From: QWQI01 sp964608915 | GTDB taxonomy: Bacteria; Planctomycetota; Planctomycetia; Isosphaerales; Isosphaeraceae | Direction of reading: 5' to 3' | Assembly (NCBI GenBank): GCA_964608915.1 | Contig: CAZSQA010000011.1 | Location: forward strand, 1 to 64,000 | Length of the DNA: 64,000 nt | Part shown: positions 1 through 8,269 of the stretch, piece by piece | How positions within the stretch are numbered: position 1 is the first letter of the stretch | How the letters are laid out: each line of letters opens with the position of its first letter | Program-made: the position numbers and the translations under genes | The notes under the pieces: model-generated | What the model was told of the DNA's origin: nothing | Seen by the model: the letters and a program-made list of their open reading frames with translations, nothing else | Database searches by the model: none

Positions 1-135
1 GCCAAGCTTGCAGGCAAGAAAATCGGCGAGGTCCCTTCGACCTGGAGAGACCGCAGCGCCGGCGAATCCCGATTCATGCTTCGTAAGTGGCTGCCCAAAT
101 ACCTGAAATGGTACATGAAAGCGATTTTCGGGTGA
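1..135 (+). CDS. C-terminal end of a family-2 glycosyltransferase (partial)
   Basis: Frame 1 is open from the window edge to a TGA at 133-135, giving 44 residues. The segment GKKIGEVPSTWRDRSAGESR matches the conserved tail of DPM1-type family-2 glycosyltransferases (EVP..W.dR..GeSk), which transfer a sugar to polyprenyl phosphate at the inner membrane; WYMKAIFG closes it. The next gene, about 100 bp downstream on the same strand, is a multispanning GT-C-like protein, and a polyprenyl-sugar synthase next to a membrane transferase is a common pairing. The N-terminal catalytic part lies outside the window, so substrate cannot be inferred. Confidence 0.7.
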   Translation, partial: AKLAGKKIGEVPSTWRDRSAGESRFMLRKWLPKYLKWYMKAIFG

Positions 136-240
136 CGGGGCGAAACACGCCCCTGTCCGAACCCGAATCAGCCTGAACCGGCGGATCATTCCGAAGATTC
201 GATCCGTCCCGGATTTCGTGCGACAACGGGAGATTCCGCC

Positions 241-1506
241 ATGACTGCGTCGTATTCGAAACTTCTCACGATCCACCTGATCGCCGCCTGCTCGATATGC
301 ACGCTCTTCGGCCTGTTCCTTTCCGGCAGAATGAAGACCATGACAGCGGATTCGCCCAGATATTTGCAGCTGGCGGAAAATCTCTACGAGCACGGTGTCC
401 TGAGTGCCTCGCCTGAAGCCCCGTTTCAGCCAGAAATCCAGCGAGTACCCGGTTATGCCCTGTTCCTGACCGGACTCAAAAGCCTGGGGATCGAGTCCGC
501 TCGAGGTATCGCCGGCGTTCAGGTGGTTCTGCATGCCCTGATGACGATCGTTATCGCGTGCCTGACTCCGCGCTACAAAATCATCACGGCCTGGGCTTTC
601 GCCCTTTTCCCCTACAGCATTTACCATTGCTTCCAGATCGCGTCCGAAGGGCTCAGCGAAGTCTTTCTGCTGCTCGGCCTGTATGTATTTTCATTGGCTC
701 TGCGCCATGAAAATCGCGCCAGGACATTCGCCATTCTCAGCGGCATTTCATTTACCGCGCTGATGTACACCAGGCCCGTTTTCCTGTTCCTTCCTCTGGC
801 CATCGTCATCGGCCATGTTCTGGTGTACCGGAAGGGAAGTACCGGTGGCTTGAAACGAAGCGATCTGGTTCTTTTTCTACTGTTCGGCATCGTTCCGGCG
901 ATCCCCTGGATCGCCCGCTCCAGCGCGATCGCCGGCCGCCCGTTGCCGATGGCGATGAATTGGTCTGGTTATAACCTGTACCTGGCCACGATGGATTATC
1001 GCGTCGACAAGGACAAATTCGAATCCGGCGAATATTTCATCGATTTCGGTGACAATGTCAGTATTCTGGACCAATGGGACCTGAACAAAGTTCTTCACCA
1101 GAACGACGCTTACCAAAAGCTGGCGATCGAACGGATCAAGGCCGATCCGTCTCTCTTCTTCGCTGAAAGTCTCTGGCGAACGGTTCGGGTCTGGCTGACC
1201 TGGGAAATCGTCGAGTCCAGCAATAAGAATCTGCGGTGGCTGTCCCCTTTTCTCCTGATCACGACGGTTCTGATGTTCTCTCTCGGGCTGGTCGGTGCCT
1301 GGATTCTGCGGCACGATGCCATTTCGACGTTGACCCTCAGCCTGCCCTGCATTTACGTCAGTGCGATGCACGCCTTTCTCCATGTTTCCGGCAGATACTC
1401 CGCGCCAGCGCGAGGAATTCTCCTCATCCTTGCCGTTCACGCGTTCCTCACCATTCTCTATCGGATCGCCGGGCGCAATCAAAATCAGCCAGCCCCTGGC
1501 CAGTGA
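241..1506 (+). CDS. Multispanning GT-C/PMT-like glycosyltransferase
   Basis: A 421-residue integral membrane protein with about nine to ten hydrophobic helices, starting with a signal-anchor at residues 9-29. The first periplasmic loop holds an acidic motif (TADSPRYLQLAENL, about 35-48), the place where GT39/ArnT-type enzymes keep their catalytic Asp, and a VPGYALFL stretch follows as in that superfamily. It probably transfers a sugar from a polyprenyl carrier to protein or lipid on the outer face of the membrane. The start is supported by GGGAGA nine bases upstream of the ATG. The glycosyltransferase tail just upstream could make the donor. The exact family is uncertain because similarity in GT-C proteins is weak. 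Confidence 0.6.
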   Translation: MTASYSKLLTIHLIAACSICTLFGLFLSGRMKTMTADSPRYLQLAENLYEHGVLSASPEAPFQPEIQRVPGYALFLTGLKSLGIESARGIAGVQVVLHALMTIVIACLTPRYKIITAWAFALFPYSIYHCFQIASEGLSEVFLLLGLYVFSLALRHENRARTFAILSGISFTALMYTRPVFLFLPLAIVIGHVLVYRKGSTGGLKRSDLVLFLLFGIVPAIPWIARSSAIAGRPLPMAMNWSGYNLYLATMDYRVDKDKFESGEYFIDFGDNVSILDQWDLNKVLHQNDAYQKLAIERIKADPSLFFAESLWRTVRVWLTWEIVESSNKNLRWLSPFLLITTVLMFSLGLVGAWILRHDAISTLTLSLPCIYVSAMHAFLHVSGRYSAPARGILLILAVHAFLTILYRIAGRNQNQPAPGQ

Positions 1507-1866
1507 TGCGACCGATCTGTCAAGACCGCGAAACCGGACAATTCGTTTCAGGCGACTGAAGATCGAATCCGAAACCGCTCAGAAGAAGTTCGTCGCATTT
1601 CAGCCTCTCCGTTCAGGAAACCGGTTTCGACCTGATCGCAATTCGGCCTGACGGGAAAAAATCCGGGCTCGGCGTGTCAGCGATCTCTGGTCCGGTCTCT
1701 TGCATTTCATGTCAACATGGCGAGCCCAGACCACGAGTCATAGTCGTGCCAGGTTTCTGACCGAATTCGAAATCATCGCTTTCGAAATCTCCGATTCTGC
1801 TGGCATCGGCCTGGGCCGATCGGCGATACTTCGAGCCATATCGATCAATCATCAGGAACCCTGGCC
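1507..1866. other. Intergenic, no gene seen
   Basis: 360 bp between the GT-C-like gene and the monooxygenase. No supported ORF, tRNA or strong hairpin was seen. AGGA at about 1855-1858 serves as the ribosome binding site of the next gene; the promoter was not identified. Confidence 0.4.
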
Positions 1867-3129
1867 ATGAGCGATCAGCCGAACCCGATTCGCATGACGG
1901 AAGAACCGCCACTTCGAACGACCTGTTGCGTCGTCGGAGGCGGGCCCGCTGGCGTGATACTGTCGCTGATCCTGGCTCGAAACGGCATCTCCACGGTTCT
2001 GCTGGAAGCCGCACATGACTTTGACCGCGACTTCCGCGGCGACACGGTGCATCCTCCGACCATGGAGCTTTTCGAACGCCTGGGCCTGGCCGATCAGGTT
2101 CTGAAGTTGCCGCACGACAAAGTCACGACGTTCACCCTGCCCGGGCAGAAAGAAGGAAAAAACAGCATCACTTTTGAGCGCCTCAAGACGCGATTTCCGT
2201 ACGTTACGATGATGTCTCAAGCGATCCTGCTCGATTTTCTCGCGAAGGAAGCCCATCGATCGGCCTGTTTCACCCTGATCATGCAGGCCAACGTGCAGGA
2301 ATTGATTCTGGAGCACGATCGCGTCGTCGGCGTGCGTTACAAAAAAGACGGCCGCATGCACGAAGTCAGGGCGACATTGACCGTCGGTGCGGACGGCCGT
2401 TCTTCGCGCGTACGCCGCAGCGCGGGCATCGAGCCGGTCAAACTCACGGATGGTATCGACGTTCTCTGGTTCAGGCTCCCCCGACATGAGGACGAAGCGC
2501 ACGGCATCATGGGCAGGGCGGGGGAAGGGCGTCTGCTCATCTTTCTCAATCGAGGGAGACAATGGCAAATCGGTTACATTTTCCCCAAAGGCAATTTCAA
2601 CCATTTGCGCGAGGAGGGTATCGACGCTTTTCGCGAAAGCCTCGTACGGATCGAGCCGGCTCTGGCCGACCGGGTACACCTGCTGCACGACTGGAAAGAC
2701 GTCGCCCTGCTCAATGTCGAATCCAACCGCGTGCCCAAATGGTATCGCGACGGACTGCTCCTGATCGGTGACGCCGCTCATGCCATGTCGCCCGTGGGCG
2801 GCGTCGGCATCAATTACGCAGTGCAGGATGCCGTCGCCGCCGCGAATGCCCTCGTCGAACCGCTGAAACACGGCACTGCGCCTCTTGAAGCTCTGGCCGC
2901 GGTCCAGAAAGAGCGGGAATGGCCCACAAAGGTGATGCAGGCCATTCAGGCGGCAATGCAGAAGATGCTCGTCAAACGAGGTCTCGATTCCTCCCGACCG
3001 TTCCGGCCGCCATTTTTCCTGCGGTTGCCCGTCTTGCGCCGGATTCCGCCCTGGCTGATCAGTTACGGCGTACGAACGACACGATTGAAAGTGCCCGCGA
3101 ACCCCGAAAGCCCGCATTCGAGCCTTTGA
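1867..3129 (+). CDS. FAD-dependent monooxygenase (PHBH/UbiH-type)
   Basis: A 420-residue class A flavoprotein hydroxylase. Visible motifs are the Rossmann GxGxxG (VVGGGPAG, residues 22-29) ending in an acidic residue that binds the FAD ribose (LLEA), the DG fingerprint (GADGRSSRVRR, 174-184) and the GD motif (GDAAHAMSPVGGVGINYA, 301-318) that contacts the FAD pyrophosphate and ribityl. The family hydroxylates aromatic or quinone precursors using NAD(P)H and O2; nothing here fixes the substrate. AGGA lies upstream of the ATG. It is a single-gene unit. The C-terminus has a basic, hydrophobic tail (PFRPPFFLRLPVLRRIPPW) that could touch the membrane. A geranylgeranyl-reductase-like role is less likely given the PHBH-type spacing of the motifs. 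Confidence 0.85.
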   Translation: MSDQPNPIRMTEEPPLRTTCCVVGGGPAGVILSLILARNGISTVLLEAAHDFDRDFRGDTVHPPTMELFERLGLADQVLKLPHDKVTTFTLPGQKEGKNSITFERLKTRFPYVTMMSQAILLDFLAKEAHRSACFTLIMQANVQELILEHDRVVGVRYKKDGRMHEVRATLTVGADGRSSRVRRSAGIEPVKLTDGIDVLWFRLPRHEDEAHGIMGRAGEGRLLIFLNRGRQWQIGYIFPKGNFNHLREEGIDAFRESLVRIEPALADRVHLLHDWKDVALLNVESNRVPKWYRDGLLLIGDAAHAMSPVGGVGINYAVQDAVAAANALVEPLKHGTAPLEALAAVQKEREWPTKVMQAIQAAMQKMLVKRGLDSSRPFRPPFFLRLPVLRRIPPWLISYGVRTTRLKVPANPESPHSSL

Positions 3130-3345
3130 AATGCGAAAGGAGTAAGGAATACGCGGCATGATTCATGTAATCGCCTTTTGGCGGATTCCGAACGGCAGGC
3201 ATTCGAATTTCAGGATATTCCCGATCGGTTTGCGATCGTCCTTCGCAATCCTTACGGCATCTAAGCAATCGCGAAACGGACGGAGGCAAACGACGAATCG
3301 AACCGACTTGGACCGGTTGCATTTCGAATCGCCAAGCTTCGAATT

Positions 3346-4965
3346 TCAAACACCCAGCGATACACGAATCGCCGAGAGCATTTCCGTCACGTCCTCGAAC
3401 ACTCCCAGAGTCCGCTTGCGGGCTTTGCCTTCCAGCCACTGCTTCACACGTTTTTCGGCCGCGATCACAGACGAATGGTTCTTCAGCCCGAAATGCTGGG
3501 CGATTTCCGAATAGCTCGAAGCCGTATGCCGCCTGGCAAGATACATGGCCAGGGTTCGCGGCGTGGAAACGGCCGCCGCCAGGCTGTTCGAACGGAGATC
3601 CTCGGACCGGATCGACAGAGCCTGGCACGTGGCGGCGTCGATGTCGGCCAGCGTCACGGTGCGGGCCGTCAGACGAATGCCCTCGCGAAGCACGTTCCGG
3701 GCCAGTTCCGTGTCGATCCGCCGGCCGCTCAGGACCGAATGGGCGATCAGACTGTTCAGGGCTCCCTCCAGTTCACGGACACTGCTGCGCATCTGCTCGC
3801 AGACAAGATCCACCACCGATTCGGGCAGCAGGATGCCTCTGGCGGCTGCCTTGGATCGCAGAATCAGCCGACGCAGCTCGGGGTCAGGCGTTTCCAGCCG
3901 CACCACCATGCCGGCCATGAACCGGGTCGCCAGTTCCTCGGTCAGGCGGTTGATCCGCTTCGGATGCTGGTCGCAGCTCAGGACGATCGGAATCTCGGTG
4001 TCGACCAGAGCGTCGAAGGTGTGCAGGAATTCGGTCTGCGTAGCACGTTTCGAAGCGATGAACTGGACATCGTCGACGATGAGCGCAGCAGCCCCGCGAA
4101 ACCGGTTACGAAACGTCGCGAGATGGCCGGTTCGCATGGCGTCGAGAAAGGCATTCGTAAATGCCTCGGCGGTGACGTGAATCACCCGCCCGCCGGCCGG
4201 ATGAGCCCTCATGGCGTGGGCAATGCCGTCGAGCAAGTGCGTCTTGCCCAGGCCGACGCCACCATGGAGGACAAGCGGGTTAAACGATCCGCCCCGGGAC
4301 TGGACCATCTCCATGGCCGCCGTGAACGCCAGCCGGTTCGACGTGCCGACGAGATAATTGTCCAGCCGTCGTAACGCCTTCTGCGCGACTGGTGCGTGCA
4401 GCCCCGGCACGTGTGCTGGTTGAGAGGCCCTGGCCGCCGCCGGCCACTGTTGTGCCTGAGCCGTGGCAGTCGGCTCCTCGGGCTCGTCGATCGCCAGCCT
4501 GGTCGGGTTTTCGATCGGGCTCGCAGAATGTCCTCTCGTGGTCCGGTTCGAGGTGGCCAGTTCTTGCCGCCTGATCATCGAAGGCGCTTCAGGTTTGACC
4601 GGATCTTCGGCCAGCCCGTCCGCGGCGTCGATCTCGTCCTGACGGACGATCCTGACCTTCCAGGTGCGTGCCGTGACTTCTTCGATCGCGGCCTCCAGGT
4701 CGCCGCGAAATCGGGTACTGATGCGCTCGCGAAAAAAATTCGTGGGCACGATCACGCGAAAGTCGCCGGTCTCCTCGACCGGAACGAAACGGACACCCTC
4801 GCCGAACCAGACCGTCATCGGCCCTTCGCCGATCCGGGCGAGCAGTACCCGTCGAAACGCCACGAGATCCGTAGCCGGGGAGATGTCGCCCGTACTCGGG
4901 GAGATTCCTGTATCGGGGATTCGCGGTCGTGCGACTTCCTGGTGGCGTTTCGCCCGTGAATTCAT
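3346..4965 (-). CDS. dnaA: Chromosomal replication initiator DnaA
   Basis: 539 residues with all DnaA domains: domain I (about 30-110, with the conserved VPTNFFRERI patch), a variable linker (about 110-195), the AAA+ domain with Walker A GGVGLGKTH (235-243) and Walker B ALIVDDVQF (294-302), a sensor 2 region (SSVRELEGALN) and the C-terminal helix-turn-helix (TPRTLAMYLARRHTASSYSE then FGLKNHSSV). The protein opens the replication origin by binding DnaA boxes as an ATP-bound filament. The signature usually written GGRDHTTV reads GLKNHSSV, so two of the three residues of the D-H-T triplet that read the box differ (N-H-S), which hints at an altered box sequence. Length is slightly above the usual 440-500, due to the linker. 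No dnaN neighbour is present. Confidence 0.95.
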   Translation of the reverse strand: MNSRAKRHQEVARPRIPDTGISPSTGDISPATDLVAFRRVLLARIGEGPMTVWFGEGVRFVPVEETGDFRVIVPTNFFRERISTRFRGDLEAAIEEVTARTWKVRIVRQDEIDAADGLAEDPVKPEAPSMIRRQELATSNRTTRGHSASPIENPTRLAIDEPEEPTATAQAQQWPAAARASQPAHVPGLHAPVAQKALRRLDNYLVGTSNRLAFTAAMEMVQSRGGSFNPLVLHGGVGLGKTHLLDGIAHAMRAHPAGGRVIHVTAEAFTNAFLDAMRTGHLATFRNRFRGAAALIVDDVQFIASKRATQTEFLHTFDALVDTEIPIVLSCDQHPKRINRLTEELATRFMAGMVVRLETPDPELRRLILRSKAAARGILLPESVVDLVCEQMRSSVRELEGALNSLIAHSVLSGRRIDTELARNVLREGIRLTARTVTLADIDAATCQALSIRSEDLRSNSLAAAVSTPRTLAMYLARRHTASSYSEIAQHFGLKNHSSVIAAEKRVKQWLEGKARKRTLGVFEDVTEMLSAIRVSLGV

Positions 4966-5283
4966 CCGCGGTTCCTGTTCTTGTCCATGGGTCGAAGCCG
5001 GGAACGGTATTCGAAAGGCGTCAGGGTCGGTCGTCTCGGGTGACTGCTGTCAGGTTCTCGAAACGAAGCGCAACACGGCGCAACAATCGCGAACAAGAGC
5101 ATCGTTCGAAAGCCCGTCGAGTTCCAGACCGGTTGCCTTACGGTACGACCGTTTCTCACGGCAGCTCGCGTATAATCGTCAGAACCGGTAAAGTTTGACG
5201 AATCGGAACAGGACAAGCAAGCCCGGCAGGCCGAAAAGGGCCTGTCGGAGCGGCAAAAGTCAGAGAAACCGAAAGCAGAGCGT
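4966..5283. other. Spacer upstream of dnaA
   Basis: 318 bp between the dnaA start and the end of the zinc-ribbon gene, which also reads minus. It should hold the dnaA promoter on the minus strand; I see no clear -35/-10 pair. A TATAAT-like hexamer lies near 5171-5176 on the plus strand without a gene behind it. No consensus TTATCCACA box was seen. Confidence 0.35.
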
Positions 5284-5520
5284 TCAACCGCCGCCGCACA
5301 TGCCCTGCTGGCAGGCGGGGCCGCCGCAACCCATCGTCGGCAGTGGCGATGGCGCGCTGGAGCCGGAACCGCCCCGCACCTGGGCCGAAGCTGGCACCGA
5401 GAATCGTTTCGCCAGGTGATCGCCCCGGCACTTCGGGCAATGAACCTGCTCTCGATCGCTTCGGACCAGTGCCTCGAATTCGTTCCGGCAATCTTCGCAC
5501 ACGTATTCGAAAAGGGGCAT
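5284..5520 (-). CDS. FmdB-family zinc-ribbon protein
   Basis: A 78-residue protein opening with MPLFEYVCEDCRNEFEALVR and continuing to CPKCRGDHLAKRFSVPASA, the CxxC...CxxC zinc ribbon of the FmdB/CxxC_CxxC_SSSS family, followed by the usual Ser/Gly-rich tail that ends in a Cys/Gly cluster (CGGPACQQGMCGGG). Members are small putative regulators; the biochemical role is not established. It starts with the canonical MP(L/T)(F/Y)EY. It is upstream of dnaA on the same strand but 318 bp away, so co-transcription is possible but not shown. Confidence 0.85.
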   Translation of the reverse strand: MPLFEYVCEDCRNEFEALVRSDREQVHCPKCRGDHLAKRFSVPASAQVRGGSGSSAPSPLPTMGCGGPACQQGMCGGG

Positions 5521-5636
5521 CGCAAGTCTCCATGATGCGCTCGCCGGGCAGAATTCCCAGTGCCGGCGACTTCATCACTATACGAATTCGGCACGCCCGT
5601 TCCAAGTCGAAGCGAGCCCGATGTCTCTTCGATACG

Positions 5637-5662
5637 ACATGTTATCCCCGGGGATAACATGT
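5637..5662. promoter_or_regulatory. Perfect 26-bp palindrome (operator or oriC-type site)
   Basis: ACATGTTATCCCC at 5637-5649 is followed directly by its exact reverse complement at 5650-5662, with no spacer. Each arm carries TTATCCC, which resembles the first six bases of the DnaA box TTATCCACA. A further inverted TTATCCC lies at 5730-5736. The site is in the divergent spacer between the zinc-ribbon gene and the epimerase gene, 0.7 kb from the dnaA start. It may be a dimeric repressor operator or a pair of variant DnaA boxes; the sequence does not decide. Confidence 0.6.
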
Positions 5663-5775
5663 TTTCGTTCGTGACGGAAACGGCTGCCTGACCGATCATG
5701 GAATTCTCTCGCGGGGCCACGTAAATCCAGGGATAATATCCGGACCTATCATTGAGTCGAAGCGGAGCTTGTTCT

Positions 5776-6537
5776 ATGGATTTCGATGACCGAACGACAC
5801 GATCCGATTCATCGGTAAAGTCGAGGGTCAGGCTTCGTCCGATGACCCGGGCCGAGTTTCGTGCGATCGATCGTTACGCGGCCGAAACTCTCGGGCTGCC
5901 CACGATGGTCCTTATGGAAAACGCCGGCCGGGGCGCTGCCGACACGCTGGCTCGGGAGTTCGATGCGACGAAATCAGAAACCGGCGGTCCGCAAGATCTT
6001 CCGAATGTCGTCGTGGTTTGCGGGGCAGGCAACAATGGCGGCGACGGAGCCGTTCTGGCCCGGCATCTTGACGCCCGGGGGCTGGCTCGGGTGAAGGTCA
6101 TCTGGTCCGTCCGGCCGGAAGACTTGCGTGGCGATGCCCCGGTTCAGTTCCAGATTCTGCAGGCCGCGGGGGCCGATCAGCTGAGCGGCGTCGATCCGGC
6201 GGAAGCCGACACGCTCCTGACCGGCGCGGACTGGATCGTCGACGGCCTGTTCGGTACAGGTCTCTCGCGACCCCTTGCCCCTGGCGAACCTGCCACGCTC
6301 TGGGTCGAAGCGATCGACCGAAGCGGCAAACCCGTCCTGGCGCTTGACCTTCCCTCGGGCATGGATGCCGATAGCGGTCTGGCGCTTGGCGTGGCCGTTC
6401 GGGCGAAGGTCACGGCCAGCTTCGTCGCGCACAAACTGGGCTTCGGCGCGCCCGGGGCAGCCGAATTGACCGGCCGCGTCGAAGTGGTCGACATCGGTGT
6501 GCCACGGTCCGTGCTCAGGCCGTTCGAGGTGAAGTGA
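5776..6537 (+). CDS. nnrE: NAD(P)H-hydrate epimerase
   Basis: About 253 residues, the YjeF N-terminal (AIBP) domain alone. It interconverts the R and S forms of hydrated NAD(P)H so that a dehydratase can repair them. Key motifs are MENAGRGAA near the N-terminus, VVVVCGAGNNGGDGAVLARH (the NNGGDG nucleotide/product site) and DGLFGTGLSRPL followed by LALDLPSGMDADSG, all standard for the family. The ATG at 5776 is preferred over the in-frame TTG at 5752 because GGAG at 5764-5767 sits eight bases before it. The C-terminal ADP-dependent dehydratase domain found fused in many bacteria is absent, so it must be encoded elsewhere. Confidence 0.92.
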   Translation: MDFDDRTTRSDSSVKSRVRLRPMTRAEFRAIDRYAAETLGLPTMVLMENAGRGAADTLAREFDATKSETGGPQDLPNVVVVCGAGNNGGDGAVLARHLDARGLARVKVIWSVRPEDLRGDAPVQFQILQAAGADQLSGVDPAEADTLLTGADWIVDGLFGTGLSRPLAPGEPATLWVEAIDRSGKPVLALDLPSGMDADSGLALGVAVRAKVTASFVAHKLGFGAPGAAELTGRVEVVDIGVPRSVLRPFEVK

Positions 6538-6603
6538 GCTCGACGGCAGTTCGACACGGCTTTCGCAGATCGAACTGTCATCGATCTCAGCTTCGGCAAA
6601 GTG

Positions 6604-7995
6604 TTATCGCTTCTTTTTCGCAGCGGCTTTCGTCGCGCCCTGGCCACTTGCCGCACCCCAGGCCGGGGCGATGTTGCTGGCGTTCCAGGCGTCCCAGACG
6701 GCCGTCAGCTCTTTGACCTTTTCCGGATGGCGCGATGCCAGGTCGTCAGCTTCACCCGGATCGTTCGAAAGGTCATAAAGTCTCGAAGAAGTGACTTTTG
6801 CCGCCATGCCGCGTGAGGTTTCGCCAGGTGTGTCGATGGCCGTGTCATACCGGACGAGCTTCCAGTTACCCTGGCGAACGGCCATCTGCGCACCCAGGCG
6901 CCAGAACAGGGCATCGTGCGGGGCATCGGGATTCTTGCCGGTCAGAAAGGGCAGAAGGTCGACGCCCTCCAGCGAGCCGTCCGACGGGAATGGGACTCCG
7001 GCTGCCGCCAGAACGGTGGGGGCAATGTCGAGCTGAATGACAGGGCGATCGTAAGTCTTGCCTGCGGAGAGGGTTCCTTTCCAGCTCAGGACGAACGGAA
7101 CGCGAATGCCGCCTTCGAGAGTCGTCCGTTTCGATCCACGCAGCGGGGCGTTGTTCGAGCCGTTGACGGTCGTCCCCGGCATCGTCGGCCCGCCGTTGTC
7201 GCTGAAGAAAACGACCAGCGTATCCTGTTCGAGGCCTTGGGCTTTCAGCGCGTCGAGCACGCGGCCGACGGCTTCGTCCATGGCGGCCAGCATGGCGGCG
7301 TATTTGCGACGCATGGGATCGGCGATGGAGGCGAATTGGGCCAGACGGGCGTCCGTTGCGTCCATGGGCGTGTGCACGGCATTGAAGGTGACGGCCAGGA
7401 AGAAGGGCTTCGCTTTGTGGCGATCGATGAACGCGACCGATTCACGGGCGATGGCGTCGGTCAGATATTCTTTTTCATGAACGACTTCGGTTCCCCGCAG
7501 GATCGACTCGGTCGCTTCGGCGAAATATGTATGCTGGCCGCCGAGGAAGCCATAGAATTCGTCGAATCCGCGTTTCTGCGGATGGAATTGAGGCTTCGAC
7601 CCCAGGTGCCATTTGCCGATCAGGCCGGTGGCGTATCCGGCCTTTTTCAATCGGTCGGCGATCGTCGTCTGCGAAACGGGCAGGCCCGATTCGCCGCCGG
7701 CCTCGCCTGGGTTGAACTCGTGGCCGAACCTTTGCTGATAGCGGCCCGTGAGAAGGCCTGCACGGGTCGGGCTGCAGTAGGGGCCGGTGACGTAGCCGCT
7801 GCCGCAGCGCACGCCGCTCGCAGCCAGAGCATCGATTCGGGGCGTGGGGATATCGCGGCCGCCCTGGAAGCCGAGATCGGCATAACCCAGATCATCGGCC
7901 ACGATCAAGACGACATTCGGCTGCCGGGCCAGGGCAGGTCGAGCGAAACCGAACGAGGCGACAGTCAGAGCCACATAGATCGCGTAGCGTATCAT
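6604..7995 (-). CDS. Secreted arylsulfatase-type sulfatase
   Basis: 463 residues with a signal peptide (hydrophobic 4-16, cleavage near ALA-RQP at 23/24). The mature protein opens with NVVLIVADDLGYADLGFQGG, whose two Asp bind calcium, and the formylglycine site is canonical: CSPTR at residues 74-78 followed by AGLLTGRY. Downstream KWHLG and SDNGG are further family motifs. It hydrolyses sulfate esters, probably of polysaccharide, in the periplasm or outside, and needs a formylglycine-generating enzyme that is not in this window. The start is placed at 7995 because GGAG lies ten bases upstream; the longer open frame lacks a ribosome site. The C-terminus ends in a Lys/Ala tail (TKAAAKKKR). Confidence 0.93.
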   Translation of the reverse strand: MIRYAIYVALTVASFGFARPALARQPNVVLIVADDLGYADLGFQGGRDIPTPRIDALAASGVRCGSGYVTGPYCSPTRAGLLTGRYQQRFGHEFNPGEAGGESGLPVSQTTIADRLKKAGYATGLIGKWHLGSKPQFHPQKRGFDEFYGFLGGQHTYFAEATESILRGTEVVHEKEYLTDAIARESVAFIDRHKAKPFFLAVTFNAVHTPMDATDARLAQFASIADPMRRKYAAMLAAMDEAVGRVLDALKAQGLEQDTLVVFFSDNGGPTMPGTTVNGSNNAPLRGSKRTTLEGGIRVPFVLSWKGTLSAGKTYDRPVIQLDIAPTVLAAAGVPFPSDGSLEGVDLLPFLTGKNPDAPHDALFWRLGAQMAVRQGNWKLVRYDTAIDTPGETSRGMAAKVTSSRLYDLSNDPGEADDLASRHPEKVKELTAVWDAWNASNIAPAWGAASGQGATKAAAKKKR

Positions 7996-8203
7996 TCGTA
8001 ATCTCCAGACGTTGCACGAATCCCCTGCTTCACGTGCAACGATCGATATTCCTGCGAACGATGTGCGTTGTAAACGAAACGCCTGAAGAACGCAAAATGT
8101 GCGAAAGGATAATCGATCGTAGCGATCAGGATGCCGATGCCGCTGATGCCGCGATCGAAGGAGTTCGATACGTACCTGAAAAAGCGGAACGGGGAAAACG
8201 AAA

Positions 8204-8229
8204 AGCCCCCGGCGACGATGCCGGGGGCT
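8204..8229 (-). terminator. Rho-independent terminator of the 8270-11401 gene
   Basis: AGCCCCCGGC at 8204-8213 pairs perfectly with GCCGGGGGCT at 8220-8229 across a six-base loop. Read on the minus strand the hairpin is followed by TTTTCGTTTT. It begins 40 bp after the stop of the minus-strand Pro-rich protein gene. Confidence 0.85.
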
Positions 8230-8269
8230 GGAGGCAAAGCGAACTGTGGCTGGCTGAATTTCGGTGCGA

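Noticed and set aside
1852..3159. 435-codon open frame antisense to the monooxygenase
   Set aside because: A frame shadow in GC-rich DNA: the plus strand has all the FAD motifs, while this translation is rich in Arg/His/Gln without domain patterns or a ribosome site.
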